Assembly: GCA_965250225.1 (NCBI GenBank)
Contig: CBDFNQ010000027.1
Coordinates: forward strand, 1-64,000
DNA length: 64,000 nucleotides
Reading direction: 5' to 3'
Source of the DNA: CBDEUK01 sp965250225
GTDB lineage: Bacteria; Pseudomonadota; Gammaproteobacteria; Eutrophobiales; Eutrophobiaceae
Shown: positions 1-9,069 of the stretch, one piece after another
How the letters are laid out: each line of letters starts with the position of its first letter
Position numbering within the stretch: the stretch's first letter is position 1
The notes under the pieces: generated by a model
What the model was told of the DNA's origin: nothing
The model's database searches: none
What the model saw: only the letters and a program-made list of their open reading frames with translations
Position numbers and translations under genes: made by a program

Positions 1-2146
1 CTAATTGAGTTAATGTGGGATAATTAATTTTTCCTGTGCCCAATACTGGAAACTCTTTGGTTAATAGCACACTTTTTGGGACGGCCAATTCACTGTGTTT
101 ATGTTTGCGAACATAGTTTAGAAATTCTTTACGGTTTGCTTCCAGGTAATCACTGATCAAAATAATCTTTTCACCTTTGCGATAATCCGGTAGAATGATA
201 GCTGCATGATTGTGATTTGGCCAGACATGCATAGCAATTTCTTCAACCAGGGTTAGTGACACCATTTCACCGGCAAGCTTGGCGAACCGTTTTGCTCGGC
301 CAAGGATATAGATGAATCCATCTTCGTCAATGTTGGCGATATCACCAGTGTCATACCAGCCCTTGCCAAAAGAACACTCGGGGAATTCTATTTTCCCCTG
401 GCTATCATGAAGTAAGTACCCCAGCATAACATTCGGTCCCTTTATATACAGACGGCCGCCTTCTTCTATGCCTTCAACTGGCTCAAGTTGACATTCAATA
501 CCTGGTACAGGACGACCACCACTGCCACAGCGATAATACATGGGATAATTGACTGATATGACCGGACTGGTTTCTGTGACGCCATAACCCTGGTAGATAC
601 GTTTGCCGAATTTATCCATCCATAATTGAACGGTGTCATCACGTAATTTTTCAGCCCCGGCGACAATATAACGTGCAGTATGAAAATCATATGGATGGGC
701 ATAGCGCGCATAACCTTGAAGAAATGTATTTGTGCCAAATAAAATTGTGGCTCCGATTTCATAAAACATTTGTGGAATGATCCGGTAATGTAAAGGGGTC
801 GGATAAATAAAAATCTTTATACCATTGAGTATCGGCGTTAAAAAACCTGCATTCAGGCCAAAGGAATGGAACATAGGCAAACAGGAAAAGAGTATGTCTG
901 ATGGCAGGAAATCAATATGACAGATAATCTGCGCGTTATTTGATAATATATTACTGTGTGAAAGCACCACGCCTTTTGGTGTCCCTTCAGAACCGGATGT
1001 GAATAAGACAACGGCAGGTTTGTCCGGATCGATATTTTTTATTTTTCTTGCGTAATGGTTTTGTGGGTAAAATGTTCTGGCAACACTAATCAGTTTGTCG
1101 AGCAGGGATACACGTTCACGTAAGTCTTCGAGATAAATAACTTTGCGTTCTTTTGCAAGCGCCTCTATTACGTCCTGTAATTCTGCTTTTTCAATAAACT
1201 CTTTTGCAGTGTAGATAGTTTTAATCTGGCCAGTTTCACAGGCTCGTTTAATGTTTTGTACACCTGCTGTGTAATTTAGCATAGCAGGAATACGTTCAAG
1301 ATAACTGACTGCAAAAAAGGTAATTGGTAGGGCAAGGGTATTGGGTAGCAACACCCCAACGACCTCATCCCTTTCTGTATCAAGGGCAATTTTTCTGGCT
1401 AGAACAAAGATTTTTAATAATAGTTGTTTATAGCTGAGTGGTTGGCGATTGAAATCTTCTGCGATGATGTGTTTTTTTCCATAACGATCAATCGCTTCCA
1501 GAAAAGCAGAAAAGATTGAAGTGCGATAATTGTGTGATTCACAAACCAGTTTATTCATGATGTCTTGCATCTTTAGGGCAGCAACATGACGACGTTTTTG
1601 ACCGTTTATCTTTACGTCAATATTAATTTTTTCCGGTGGCAGAATTGTGAGTTTGATTTTGGGAAATAATCGGGTATGCCCACGATCACGCATGTACGAG
1701 AGTGGACTGAGTTGTGCACCACTGATGGCTATCGGAAGAACTGCAGCTTTGCTTTTATCAGCAATCAATCCTGGGCCATCATAAATCTTCATAAGTGCCC
1801 CGGTTGTTGTGATCCGTCCTTCGGGAAAGATCAGCGCTTTGCGGTCTTGTTTGATGAATTTAATCATCGATTTTACCGAGAGCGGATTGGTAGGATCCAT
1901 CCTGAACACATCAGCGAATTTTAGAAAAAAACTAAACCTTGGCTCTTGTGCTACCTGAGTATTGATCGCAAAGGTCGGTGTAGCCGGTAACCAGGCGTAG
2001 ATTAACAGGGCATCCAAAAGTGAGGTGTGATTCGCGACGATCAATACTCTATCGCCAGCAGCCTGGAAATGTTCAAGTCCGGTAACTTCTACTTTATATA
2101 ACAGTCGTAGTAAGCAGCGTAGAAGGAACTTTACAATTTTTATCAT
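1..2146 (-). CDS. aas: Bifunctional 2-acylglycerophosphoethanolamine acyltransferase / acyl-ACP synthetase (partial at window edge)
   Basis: Re-acylates lysophosphatidylethanolamine at the inner membrane, using fatty acids activated on a bound acyl carrier protein. Translating the minus strand gives an N-terminal PlsC-type domain with the NHTSLLD acyltransferase motif (about residues 40-46) and FPEGRITTTG, then an adenylate-forming domain with LFTSGSEGTPKGV, YGVTETSPV, WYDTGDI and GRAKRFAKLAGE. Order and spacing match E. coli Aas (719 residues), and about 715 codons are inside the window, so only the last few residues are missing. An ATG at 2152 lies only 2 nt from GGAGG, whereas the ATG at 2146 is 8 nt away, so 2146 is preferred. 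It lies 71 bp downstream of mltD on the same strand. The larger MFS-fused lysophospholipid transporter form is not seen here. Confidence 0.93.
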   Translation of the reverse strand, partial: MIKIVKFLLRCLLRLLYKVEVTGLEHFQAAGDRVLIVANHTSLLDALLIYAWLPATPTFAINTQVAQEPRFSFFLKFADVFRMDPTNPLSVKSMIKFIKQDRKALIFPEGRITTTGALMKIYDGPGLIADKSKAAVLPIAISGAQLSPLSYMRDRGHTRLFPKIKLTILPPEKINIDVKINGQKRRHVAALKMQDIMNKLVCESHNYRTSIFSAFLEAIDRYGKKHIIAEDFNRQPLSYKQLLLKIFVLARKIALDTERDEVVGVLLPNTLALPITFFAVSYLERIPAMLNYTAGVQNIKRACETGQIKTIYTAKEFIEKAELQDVIEALAKERKVIYLEDLRERVSLLDKLISVARTFYPQNHYARKIKNIDPDKPAVVLFTSGSEGTPKGVVLSHSNILSNNAQIICHIDFLPSDILFSCLPMFHSFGLNAGFLTPILNGIKIFIYPTPLHYRIIPQMFYEIGATILFGTNTFLQGYARYAHPYDFHTARYIVAGAEKLRDDTVQLWMDKFGKRIYQGYGVTETSPVISVNYPMYYRCGSGGRPVPGIECQLEPVEGIEEGGRLYIKGPNVMLGYLLHDSQGKIEFPECSFGKGWYDTGDIANIDEDGFIYILGRAKRFAKLAGEMVSLTLVEEIAMHVWPNHNHAAIILPDYRKGEKIILISDYLEANRKEFLNYVRKHKHSELAVPKSVLLTKEFPVLGTGKINYPTLTQL

Positions 2147-2217
2147 TTCCATATCCTCCAGACTTGCTACAACAGAATAATATAATTTCACATTTTGTAA
2201 TGTTGTACTTGCAGGAA

Positions 2218-3861
2218 TTAAACGCCTGTCGGTTTCTTATTAGTAAAAATACTAATACTTTGTCCAGGTTGGAGATAACGACCTTTTCGAATGTTATTCC
2301 AGCCACGGAGCTGATTTATACTGACACCGTAGCGTTGTGAAATCAACCATAGAGAATCACCGTCACGAACCTTATGGTCTATTTTAAACAAACCATTTTT
2401 TGTTTGTGTTGTAGCTGTTTTGAGCAAAGCTGGTTGATCATCCTGGGGATTGATCATGATGCGTAATTTTTGTCCCAGGCGCAGAGTGGATTTTTTTGAT
2501 ATACCATTCCAGCGACACAACTGGGAAACGCTGATGCCATAGTGCTGGCCGATGTCCCATAAATTATCGCCGCGTTTCACTTTGTAAATGTAATCCTGAC
2601 CATCAGAGCCTCTTTTCAGACCTCTGTAACGGCGTGAATCCTGGCTTAGTGTGTATACATTGAGAGGTCTTTTCGATACTGGTATTAGCAATGAACGGCC
2701 TGCGCGAATACGAGAATTTTTTAATCCATTCGTTTCTTTTAGAGCACTGACATTGGTTGAATAACGTGTCGCAATCTGGCTTAAGGTTTCACCGTTTTTA
2801 ATTTTATGTTGTTGCCATCGAATACGTAGTTCTTTAGGTAAGGATGCAAGTCGGGATCTGAAATCGTTAGCTATCTCTACAGGAACCAGCATACGATGTG
2901 GTCCATCTGGATCAGTTGCCCAACGACTGTAGCCTGGATTCAAGGTGTATATTGCATCCATTTCCATTCCTGTGAGTTCTGCAACAGTAGCCAAATCCAG
3001 CTGACTACCCGTGTCGACGGAAACAAAATAGGGTTTGCTCTCAATTGCCTTCAGTTTGACATTGTATTTTTCAGGATGAGCAACGATTTCAGCGATGGCT
3101 AGTAAATTGGGAATGTATTGGCGTGTTTCTCGATGCAGTTTGAGGGACCAGAAGTCTGTGGGTTTTCCGATTTTCTTATTACGTTTAATTGCTCTTTCAA
3201 CATTCCTGGGCCCTGTGTTGTATGAGGCAATTGCCAGAGGCCAGTCGCCGTTAAATTGCATATTCAGTTTGCTGAGAAAGGTTAATGCCGCATCGGTGCT
3301 AGCAACTATGTCGCGCCGACCGTCATACCACCAATTTTGTTTCAGACCAAACTGTCTGCCTGTGCCTGGAATGAATTGCCAGATACCTGAGGCATGGCTG
3401 GGTGAATGGGCAAAGGGGTGGTAAGCACTTTCGACAATAGGCAACAAAGCCAGATCCAGTGGCATATCGCGCAGTTTCAACTGCTGAACGATATGATACA
3501 GATAGGGTGTGGCCCGTTCTGCGACCCGATCAAGGTAATCCTGATTACGTGCATACCATTTGATCTTATCCCGGACTCTTGGGTGTTTGATATTGCGTTC
3601 GAATTGTAGATTATTAGCAATTTCCAGCCAGAGGTTTTCTGCCAGAGCATTAGCTGTTTCTTGCCTATCTATTTGATTTTTATATTTTTTAACGTCATTT
3701 GGATCGACATAAAGGTGCTCAGGTGCCTGTTCTGGAGCATGACGGACTTGCTTCGCCGTTGATCCTTGTGGATTGCTCCTGATGGGAGAAAAATTACATG
3801 CACCTAGAATAAGCGATGTTATTATTATTGTAATTAATTGATTAGTATTCGATACGAGCAT
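2218..3861 (-). CDS. mltD: Membrane-bound lytic murein transglycosylase D, lipoprotein with three LysM domains
   Basis: Cleaves the beta-1,4 bond between MurNAc and GlcNAc in peptidoglycan, forming the 1,6-anhydro product, at the inner face of the outer membrane. The N-terminus is a lipoprotein signal with lipobox LILGAC (lipidated Cys22). The SLT domain spans about residues 130-270, with catalytic Glu144 in LLPIVESAY and the typical SGIWQFIPGTG and ASYNTGP motifs. Three LysM peptidoglycan-binding repeats follow at about 352-395, 426-469 and 496-539. At 547 residues it is near the usual size for LysM-bearing MltD. The neighbourhood (methyltransferase, rnhA, dnaQ) matches the E. coli mltD region, but gloB is missing. 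Confidence 0.95.
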   Translation of the reverse strand: MLVSNTNQLITIIITSLILGACNFSPIRSNPQGSTAKQVRHAPEQAPEHLYVDPNDVKKYKNQIDRQETANALAENLWLEIANNLQFERNIKHPRVRDKIKWYARNQDYLDRVAERATPYLYHIVQQLKLRDMPLDLALLPIVESAYHPFAHSPSHASGIWQFIPGTGRQFGLKQNWWYDGRRDIVASTDAALTFLSKLNMQFNGDWPLAIASYNTGPRNVERAIKRNKKIGKPTDFWSLKLHRETRQYIPNLLAIAEIVAHPEKYNVKLKAIESKPYFVSVDTGSQLDLATVAELTGMEMDAIYTLNPGYSRWATDPDGPHRMLVPVEIANDFRSRLASLPKELRIRWQQHKIKNGETLSQIATRYSTNVSALKETNGLKNSRIRAGRSLLIPVSKRPLNVYTLSQDSRRYRGLKRGSDGQDYIYKVKRGDNLWDIGQHYGISVSQLCRWNGISKKSTLRLGQKLRIMINPQDDQPALLKTATTQTKNGLFKIDHKVRDGDSLWLISQRYGVSINQLRGWNNIRKGRYLQPGQSISIFTNKKPTGV

Positions 3862-3967
3862 GGCGCAATGCTAGGGATCCAATCATTTCAGGTCAAGTGT
3901 AAATGAAACATTCTCATGAGTTGCGTTATGTAAAATAAAATTTGAGAGAGATTTAAAAATCACTGAC

Positions 3968-4744
3968 ATGGCAAGTAATCAACAACAAAATGCAGTTCCG
4001 AAGGCACACCTAAGACAACGGGTGTTTGCCTGGTTTAAGTCAGAACTGGGCAGTGGCGTGTTTAATCTCGATCATGCGCATCTGGATCAGGCACTGAACA
4101 ACCTGTTTGGTTACCACATACTGCAAATAGGAAATTTGAATAATACCAGTTTGCTTGGTAACAGCCGTATTTCACATAAAATTGTGCATGATTTTTATCG
4201 GGACAATGATCCTCAGTCAATCACCAATATTGTGGCTGATAGCAAATCTCTGGCTATTGAATCAGACAGTATGGATGTGGTTGTGTTACCCCATGTATTG
4301 GAGTTTGAAACTTCACCACATCAATTACTGCGTGAGGCAGAGCGCATACTGATAGGTGAAGGCCATATTATTATTATTGGTTTTAATCCCTGGAGTCTTT
4401 GGGGTTTATGGCGTGTGTGTCTTGCCTGGCGTGATGAACCTCCGTGGTGCGGTCGTTTCATTAGCTTGTCGCGAGTGAAGGACTGGTTATCGTTACTGGA
4501 TTTTGAATTGGTTATTACTAAAAATTTTTATTTTCGTCCACCTTTAAAACGCCGTGGTTTGATGAAAAGATTACAGTTCATGGAAAAGCTTGGGCAATTC
4601 CTCTGGCCTTATTTCGGTGGTATCTATATGGTCGTTGCCAAGAAACGTGTTGTACCGTTAACACCGATTAAACTGAGTTGGCATCGTCGTCGAAGTATAA
4701 TTTCTGGTGTTGTGGAACCTAGTGCACGCATTAACAACCAGTAA
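3968..4744 (+). CDS. SAM-dependent methyltransferase (YafS-like)
   Basis: A class I methyltransferase-like protein of 258 residues. It shows the methyltransferase-11 pattern, with VDVVVLPHVLEF-type residues (MDVVVLPHVLEFE, about 102-114) and GHIIIIGFNPWSLWGLWR (about 133-150). The glycine-rich SAM-binding motif I is poor (LLGNSRIS region), as is common for this subfamily. It is divergent from mltD and lies directly upstream of rnhA, the place occupied by yafS beside gloB/rnhA in enterobacteria. The substrate is unknown. The family call is based on the local motif and the conserved neighbourhood; a specific reaction cannot be stated. Confidence 0.75.
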   Translation: MASNQQQNAVPKAHLRQRVFAWFKSELGSGVFNLDHAHLDQALNNLFGYHILQIGNLNNTSLLGNSRISHKIVHDFYRDNDPQSITNIVADSKSLAIESDSMDVVVLPHVLEFETSPHQLLREAERILIGEGHIIIIGFNPWSLWGLWRVCLAWRDEPPWCGRFISLSRVKDWLSLLDFELVITKNFYFRPPLKRRGLMKRLQFMEKLGQFLWPYFGGIYMVVAKKRVVPLTPIKLSWHRRRSIISGVVEPSARINNQ

Positions 4745-4769
4745 ATTACTTAAAACAGAAGTTTTAACT

Positions 4770-5204
4770 ATGTTAAAAGAAGTTGAATTATTCACCGATG
4801 GTGCATGCCGTGGGAATCCTGGCCCTGGCGGTTGGGGTGCTTTGTTGCGTTACGATGATCGGGAAAAAGAACTCTATGGTGGGGAAAAGGAGACGACGAA
4901 TAATCGTATGGAATTGATGGCAGCGATCATGGGTCTTGAATCATTAAAAGAAAGATGCAAGGTTCAATTGACTACAGATTCGGTTTATGTAAAAAACGGT
5001 ATTACCGAGTGGATCCATAACTGGAAGGCGCGAAACTGGAAAACGGCCAATAAAAAACCGGTAAAAAATGTCGACCTCTGGCAACGACTGGATTTGGCTG
5101 TAGCAGAACACGATGTTGAATGGTTCTGGGTCAAAGGTCATAGCGGCCATGCTGAAAATGAACGCGCTGATGAATTGGCGAACAAAGGCGTCGATGAACT
5201 ATAG
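4770..5204 (+). CDS. rnhA: Ribonuclease HI
   Basis: Hydrolyses the RNA strand of RNA:DNA hybrids, removing R-loops and lagging-strand primers. It is 144 residues long; all catalytic residues are in E. coli register: Asp10 (LFTDGACRGNPGPGG), Glu48 (NRMELMAAI), Asp70 (TTDSVYV), His124 (KGHSGH) and Asp134 (RADELAN). The frame is open upstream to 4707 because it overlaps the methyltransferase gene. The ATG at 4770 gives the family-length protein and is chosen, although its ribosome-binding site is weak. The usual neighbour dnaQ is now separated by an insertion sequence and a glycosyltransferase gene. Confidence 0.97.
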   Translation: MLKEVELFTDGACRGNPGPGGWGALLRYDDREKELYGGEKETTNNRMELMAAIMGLESLKERCKVQLTTDSVYVKNGITEWIHNWKARNWKTANKKPVKNVDLWQRLDLAVAEHDVEWFWVKGHSGHAENERADELANKGVDEL

Positions 5205-5223
5205 TTTATTTAATGCAAGTTTT

Positions 5224-6625
5224 AGTCTTTTCCAATATGAAATGAGCCTGAACGAGGGGCGACTTTCCAACATCAAATGAGCCTGAAATAACATTTAAAG
5301 TCGTTCATGATCACAGGATGAAAACGATCATGAAACTTGAACAACTCACGACCATTGACACCGTCCGTCAATTTCTCGAAGGCACTCAGGCAGTGGCCTT
5401 TTGTGTCGCCAACAGCAAACAAGACCGCTATCGGTGGGTACAAAAGACCTTGGTGGCATTTCGCTATTTCTCACTGGGCAAAGCAGAAAAAGGTCTCATC
5501 ACACGTTACCTGATGAAAGTCACCGGCTACTCCCATGCGCAGGTGAAACGTCTCATTGGGCAATACATCAAGAATGGCAGGATCACGATAAAGACTGCTC
5601 GTCGCAATGGCTTCAAACCAAAGTACAGCAAGGCCGATATCCGTTTACTCGCCGAGATGGATGAACGTCATCAGCAACCCAGTGGCCCGGTGATAAAGAA
5701 ACTCTGTGAACGCGCCTATGAGCGTTTTGAGGAAGCGAACTATGAGCGTCTGGCGGGCATATCCGTATCACATCTTTATAACTTGCGTCAGAGTACGACT
5801 TACCAACGACAACGTTGTGTCTTGACGAAAACCCGTCCCAAGGCAGCCAAAATTGGTCTACGGCGAAAACCCTGTCCGAATGATCAACCGGGCTATATTC
5901 GCATTGATTCCGTGCATCAGGGCGATCAGGACAGGCGCAAAGGGGTTTATCACATCAATGCCGTTGATGAGGTTACGCAGTTTCAGATCATTGTCACGGT
6001 AGAACGAATAAGTGAACGCTACATGCTGCCGGCATTAGAGCAATTATTGGCGGCCTTCCCGTTCAAGATACAGGGCTTTCACACCGATAATGGCGGTGAA
6101 TACATCAACTATACCGTGGCTCAATTACTCGAGAAACTCCGTATTGAATTCACTAAATCAAGACCTCGGCACAGTAACGATAATGCCCTGGCTGAGAGCA
6201 AGAATGGCTCGGTCGTGCGTAAACTCTATGGCTATATGCACATCCCGCAGCAGTATGCCGATGACTTTGCCAGGCTCAATCAAGGCGAGGTCTATCGCTA
6301 CGTTAATTTTCATCGACCTTGTTATTTTCCCTCTACCATCACCGACAAGAAAGGCAAAGAGCGGAAACGTTATCGCTATGAAGACATGATGACACCCTAT
6401 GAAAAGTTTCGCTCAGCACAAAGACCCAGTCAGTATTTGAAACAAGGGATCACCTTCAAACAACTGGATGCATTTGCTAACGAAATGAATGACAATGAAG
6501 CGGCTGAACAATTGAACTCAGCTAAAAACCAACTCTTTAAACAACTTCATGTGCGACTAAAACTCAGGGCTTGATGATGAAATATAACCCCTCTCTACAG
6601 GCTCATTTCTGGATTGGAATATACT
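5224..6625 (+). mobile_element. 1402-bp DD35E insertion sequence, copy 1, with 5-bp target duplication
   Basis: A complete insertion sequence, present again in inverted orientation at 42863-44264 with the same length. Comparing the two copies fixes the ends at AGT...ACT. It is flanked by the 5-bp direct repeat GTTTT (5219-5223 and 6626-6630), a target-site duplication. Terminal inverted repeats: left AGTCTTTTCCAATATGAAAT followed by GAGCCTG; right (inverted) AGTATATTCCAATCCAGAAA followed by TGAGCCTG. The left end carries a second internal copy of the TCCAA...AAATGAGCCTGAA site 35 bp further in, presumably a second transposase-binding site. It sits between rnhA and the glycosyltransferase gene. 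Confidence 0.9.
5318..6574 (+). CDS. Integrase-core (rve) DDE transposase
   Basis: Transposase of the surrounding element, 418 residues. An N-terminal helix-turn-helix region (about 55-90, GLITRYLMKVTGYSHAQVKR) is followed by an integrase catalytic core with Asp197 (YIRIDSVHQ), Asp257 (GFHTDNGGEY) and Glu293 (NALAESKNG). Thirty-five residues separate the second Asp and the Glu, i.e. DD35E. This is like IS481/IS3-type integrases, but the element starts with AGT rather than TG, so I do not fix the family. An in-frame ATG 12 bp downstream (5330) is an alternative start. The protein is identical in sequence to the minus-strand copy at 42914-44170, indicating recent movement. Confidence 0.92.
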   Translation: MKTIMKLEQLTTIDTVRQFLEGTQAVAFCVANSKQDRYRWVQKTLVAFRYFSLGKAEKGLITRYLMKVTGYSHAQVKRLIGQYIKNGRITIKTARRNGFKPKYSKADIRLLAEMDERHQQPSGPVIKKLCERAYERFEEANYERLAGISVSHLYNLRQSTTYQRQRCVLTKTRPKAAKIGLRRKPCPNDQPGYIRIDSVHQGDQDRRKGVYHINAVDEVTQFQIIVTVERISERYMLPALEQLLAAFPFKIQGFHTDNGGEYINYTVAQLLEKLRIEFTKSRPRHSNDNALAESKNGSVVRKLYGYMHIPQQYADDFARLNQGEVYRYVNFHRPCYFPSTITDKKGKERKRYRYEDMMTPYEKFRSAQRPSQYLKQGITFKQLDAFANEMNDNEAAEQLNSAKNQLFKQLHVRLKLRA

Positions 6626-6645
6626 GTTTTGAATGATTCAAACAC

Positions 6646-7773
6646 TTATTTTTGCAGAATTGAGTCGTAGATAGCCATATAGGCCTCAGCATTTTTTGTA
6701 TGAGAATAATGTTGTTGAATATGTTCATAAGCTTTTTCAGTAATGTTGTTCTCTTTTGATTCGTTTCGGCACTGTTGAATAGCTGCTGCAAATAGTTTTG
6801 CTTCTTGTTGATAAACCAGATAACCACAACGTCCATGATCCAGTACCTCCGGGATCGCGCCTACCGCATGGCTCACCACGGGTAATTTTAAGGCAATTGC
6901 TTCAAGTACTGTCATGGGTAAGCCTTCATGATCTGAGGCAATAATAAGACAATCCATTGTACGCATTAAGGCATATATATCATTTCGGTGACCTAAAAAA
7001 TGTGTGCCGGAATCAATGCCAAGTGATTTACTTTGTTGCACAAGCGTTTCTTTTATCGGTCCGTCACCAACAATATACAGTTCAAAATCATGTTCAGTTT
7101 GATGACGCAACTCAGCGTAGATTTGCAATATCAGGTCGACTCGTTTGAGTTGCACCAGACGACCTGCAAAGGCAATTTTGTAAGTGTCATTTCGACCGGG
7201 CAGTATTATTGGTTTTGAAATTGAAGTTTCAACCTGAGTAATGTTTATCCCGTTAGGAATGACAGTGATTTTGTTAGCAGGTAATTTTGTACTGAGTTTT
7301 TCGGCCAGATCATTAGAGACAGAAATAACCTGTTTTTGCAGGAAACGAGCGGATAAATTATCCAGCAGAGCAGGGATGCTTTGCCTGAGCGACCAGAAAT
7401 TAATTCCAAATTCATTTGCACCGTGTGCAGTTCGAATGCTGGGCAGCCTGCTAACAAAACCAGCCAGGCTACCCAGCACATTTTCTTTGTATCCATGGGT
7501 ATGAACGAGATCGGCATTTAATTTTGCTAATAATGAAATCAATTGTTTTAACAGCGCCGGAAAACCATTAGTTGATTCATCAATGATGTGTATTTCAATG
7601 TTGCTTTGGCGAAGTTTCTCGGCCAGGATACCGTCGTTTAATAGTATAGTGATCATTCTGTGTTGTTCTTTACAGGCATTGATCAGGGTATAGGCCTGCA
7701 TCTCGGCACCTGCCCAGATATCACCAGAGACGATGTGTACTATAGTCGAAGAATATATATGTTCTGTTTGCAT
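6646..7773 (-). CDS. Glycosyltransferase family 4 protein
   Basis: A 375-residue retaining GT-B glycosyltransferase. The N-terminal half has the family start HIVSGDIWAGAEMQAY. The C-terminal half (GT4 / Glycos_transf_1) has FAGRLVQLKRVDLIL, LYIVGDGP, FLGHRND and the nucleotide-sugar motif SDHEGLPMTVLEA, with the two glutamates of the E-x7-E pattern. It probably transfers a sugar to an envelope glycan or lipid at the cytoplasmic face; donor and acceptor cannot be predicted. It lies alone between an insertion sequence and dnaQ and is transcribed divergently from dnaQ, so no operon context helps. Confidence 0.88.
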   Translation of the reverse strand: MQTEHIYSSTIVHIVSGDIWAGAEMQAYTLINACKEQHRMITILLNDGILAEKLRQSNIEIHIIDESTNGFPALLKQLISLLAKLNADLVHTHGYKENVLGSLAGFVSRLPSIRTAHGANEFGINFWSLRQSIPALLDNLSARFLQKQVISVSNDLAEKLSTKLPANKITVIPNGINITQVETSISKPIILPGRNDTYKIAFAGRLVQLKRVDLILQIYAELRHQTEHDFELYIVGDGPIKETLVQQSKSLGIDSGTHFLGHRNDIYALMRTMDCLIIASDHEGLPMTVLEAIALKLPVVSHAVGAIPEVLDHGRCGYLVYQQEAKLFAAAIQQCRNESKENNITEKAYEHIQQHYSHTKNAEAYMAIYDSILQK

Positions 7774-7914
7774 GTATTATTAGGATACTTTTTTTGAAGA
7801 ATCATTATTCCATATTAACATCCCGTATATTACAGGCTTATGTTAGTATTTAAATACGCTAATATATTTTTATCTTTACCGATTGAAGTACACAAATTTT
7901 GACATTTGCTACCC

Positions 7915-8634
7915 ATGCGACAAATTATTCTCGATACTGAAACTACGGGCCTTGAACACAAGCAGGGACATAAAATTATTGAGATCGGTTGTGTTGAGAT
8001 GATCAATCGTAGAAAAACCGATAATCATTATCATCAATACATCAATCCTGAACGTGAGATTGAAGACGGTGCGTTTGATGTTCACGGTATCAGCAATGAA
8101 TTTCTTCATGACAAACCGAAATTTCGTGAGATAGCTCAGGAATTTATTGACTATATCAGGGGTGCTGAATTAATCATACATAACGCACCGTTCGATACAG
8201 GTTTTTTGAATGCTGAATTAGCTGCAATGGGTAAGCAGTGGGGGCGGGTTGAAGACTTTTGTTCTGTTATTGATACCTTAACAAAAGCCAGGGAAATGCA
8301 TCCCGGACAAAAAAACAGTCTCGATGCATTGTGTAAGCGTTATGAGGTTGATAACTCAGCGCGTGATTTTCACGGTGCCTTGTTAGACGCACAAATTTTG
8401 CTGGATGTTTATCTGGCAATGACCGGCGGTCAGGCAAAGCTATTGCTTGAAATCGAAACTGAGGCTGCCAGCTCAGCCAAAATCAAGATACAGACACTGG
8501 ATGCAAACAGATCACGGTTAAAAATTATCAAAGCAACGTCAGAAGAACTGGATTCACATAAACGAAAGATGAATCGAATAGAGAAAGAATCAGGCGGTGA
8601 ATCTATCTGGAAGCAATTAGAACTCGATGCTTGA
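7915..8634 (+). CDS. dnaQ: DNA polymerase III epsilon subunit, 3'-5' proofreading exonuclease
   Basis: Proofreading exonuclease of the replicative polymerase core. The start MRQIILDTETTGLE holds the ExoI Asp and Glu (Asp7, Glu9). ExoII is at IHNAPFDTGF and ExoIII at FHGALLDAQILLDVYLAMTGG; the C-terminal tail that binds the alpha subunit is present. About 239 residues, close to E. coli (243). The ATG at 7915 is chosen because it aligns with the family start; a TTG three codons upstream (7906) is also in frame. No clear Shine-Dalgarno sequence is visible. It is convergent with grxD. Confidence 0.96.
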   Translation: MRQIILDTETTGLEHKQGHKIIEIGCVEMINRRKTDNHYHQYINPEREIEDGAFDVHGISNEFLHDKPKFREIAQEFIDYIRGAELIIHNAPFDTGFLNAELAAMGKQWGRVEDFCSVIDTLTKAREMHPGQKNSLDALCKRYEVDNSARDFHGALLDAQILLDVYLAMTGGQAKLLLEIETEAASSAKIKIQTLDANRSRLKIIKATSEELDSHKRKMNRIEKESGGESIWKQLELDA

Positions 8635-8647
8635 AAAGCATCGAGTT
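8621..8647. terminator. Perfect 10-bp stem between convergent dnaQ and grxD
   Basis: AACTCGATGC and GCATCGAGTT form a perfect 10-bp stem around a 7-nt loop that contains the dnaQ stop codon. There is no strong T-run, so it may act as a bidirectional transcript end or 3' stabiliser rather than a classic intrinsic terminator. Confidence 0.6.
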
Positions 8648-8656
8648 GATGACTAT

Positions 8657-8980
8657 TTATTGAGCTTCTGAAGTGGCGGCCTGAGCCATCGTTTTTAGCT
8701 CGCCTTTTTGATACAGGTCGAGGGCAATATCACAGCCACCGACAAGTTCCCCTTTGATAAAAATCTGCGGGAAGGTTGGCCAGTTTGAAATCGCTGGAAG
8801 ATTAGCACGAACATCCGGTTCCGCCAGCACATCCACATAAGCAAATTCGACTTCACAGGCTTTCAGTGCTTCCGAGGTGGCCTTGGAAAAGCCGCATTGA
8901 GGGAATTCTGGCGTGCCTTTCATAAAGATAACGACAGGGTTGTCATCAATCGTTTTCTGGATCTGTTCATTAATATCCAT
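8657..8980 (-). CDS. grxD: Monothiol glutaredoxin, CGFS type
   Basis: Binds and transfers [2Fe-2S] clusters with glutathione (Grx4 family) and works with BolA-type partners. Key features: KGTPEFPQCGFS active site, WPTFPQIFIKGELVGGCDI (the cis-Pro TFPQ and GG-CD glutathione-binding residues). The frame opens at a TTG at 9004, but the ATG at 8980 follows GAGG with 6-nt spacing and gives the normal 107 residues beginning MDINEQIQ. It converges on dnaQ. Confidence 0.95.
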   Translation of the reverse strand: MDINEQIQKTIDDNPVVIFMKGTPEFPQCGFSKATSEALKACEVEFAYVDVLAEPDVRANLPAISNWPTFPQIFIKGELVGGCDIALDLYQKGELKTMAQAATSEAQ

Positions 8981-9069
8981 AGGATACCTCATATTTATTG
9001 TCAATTAAGAATTCATCTAGCGGCGCGAATTGTAAAGAGAGTGGAAACAACAGGCAAGGTTGACGTCTG

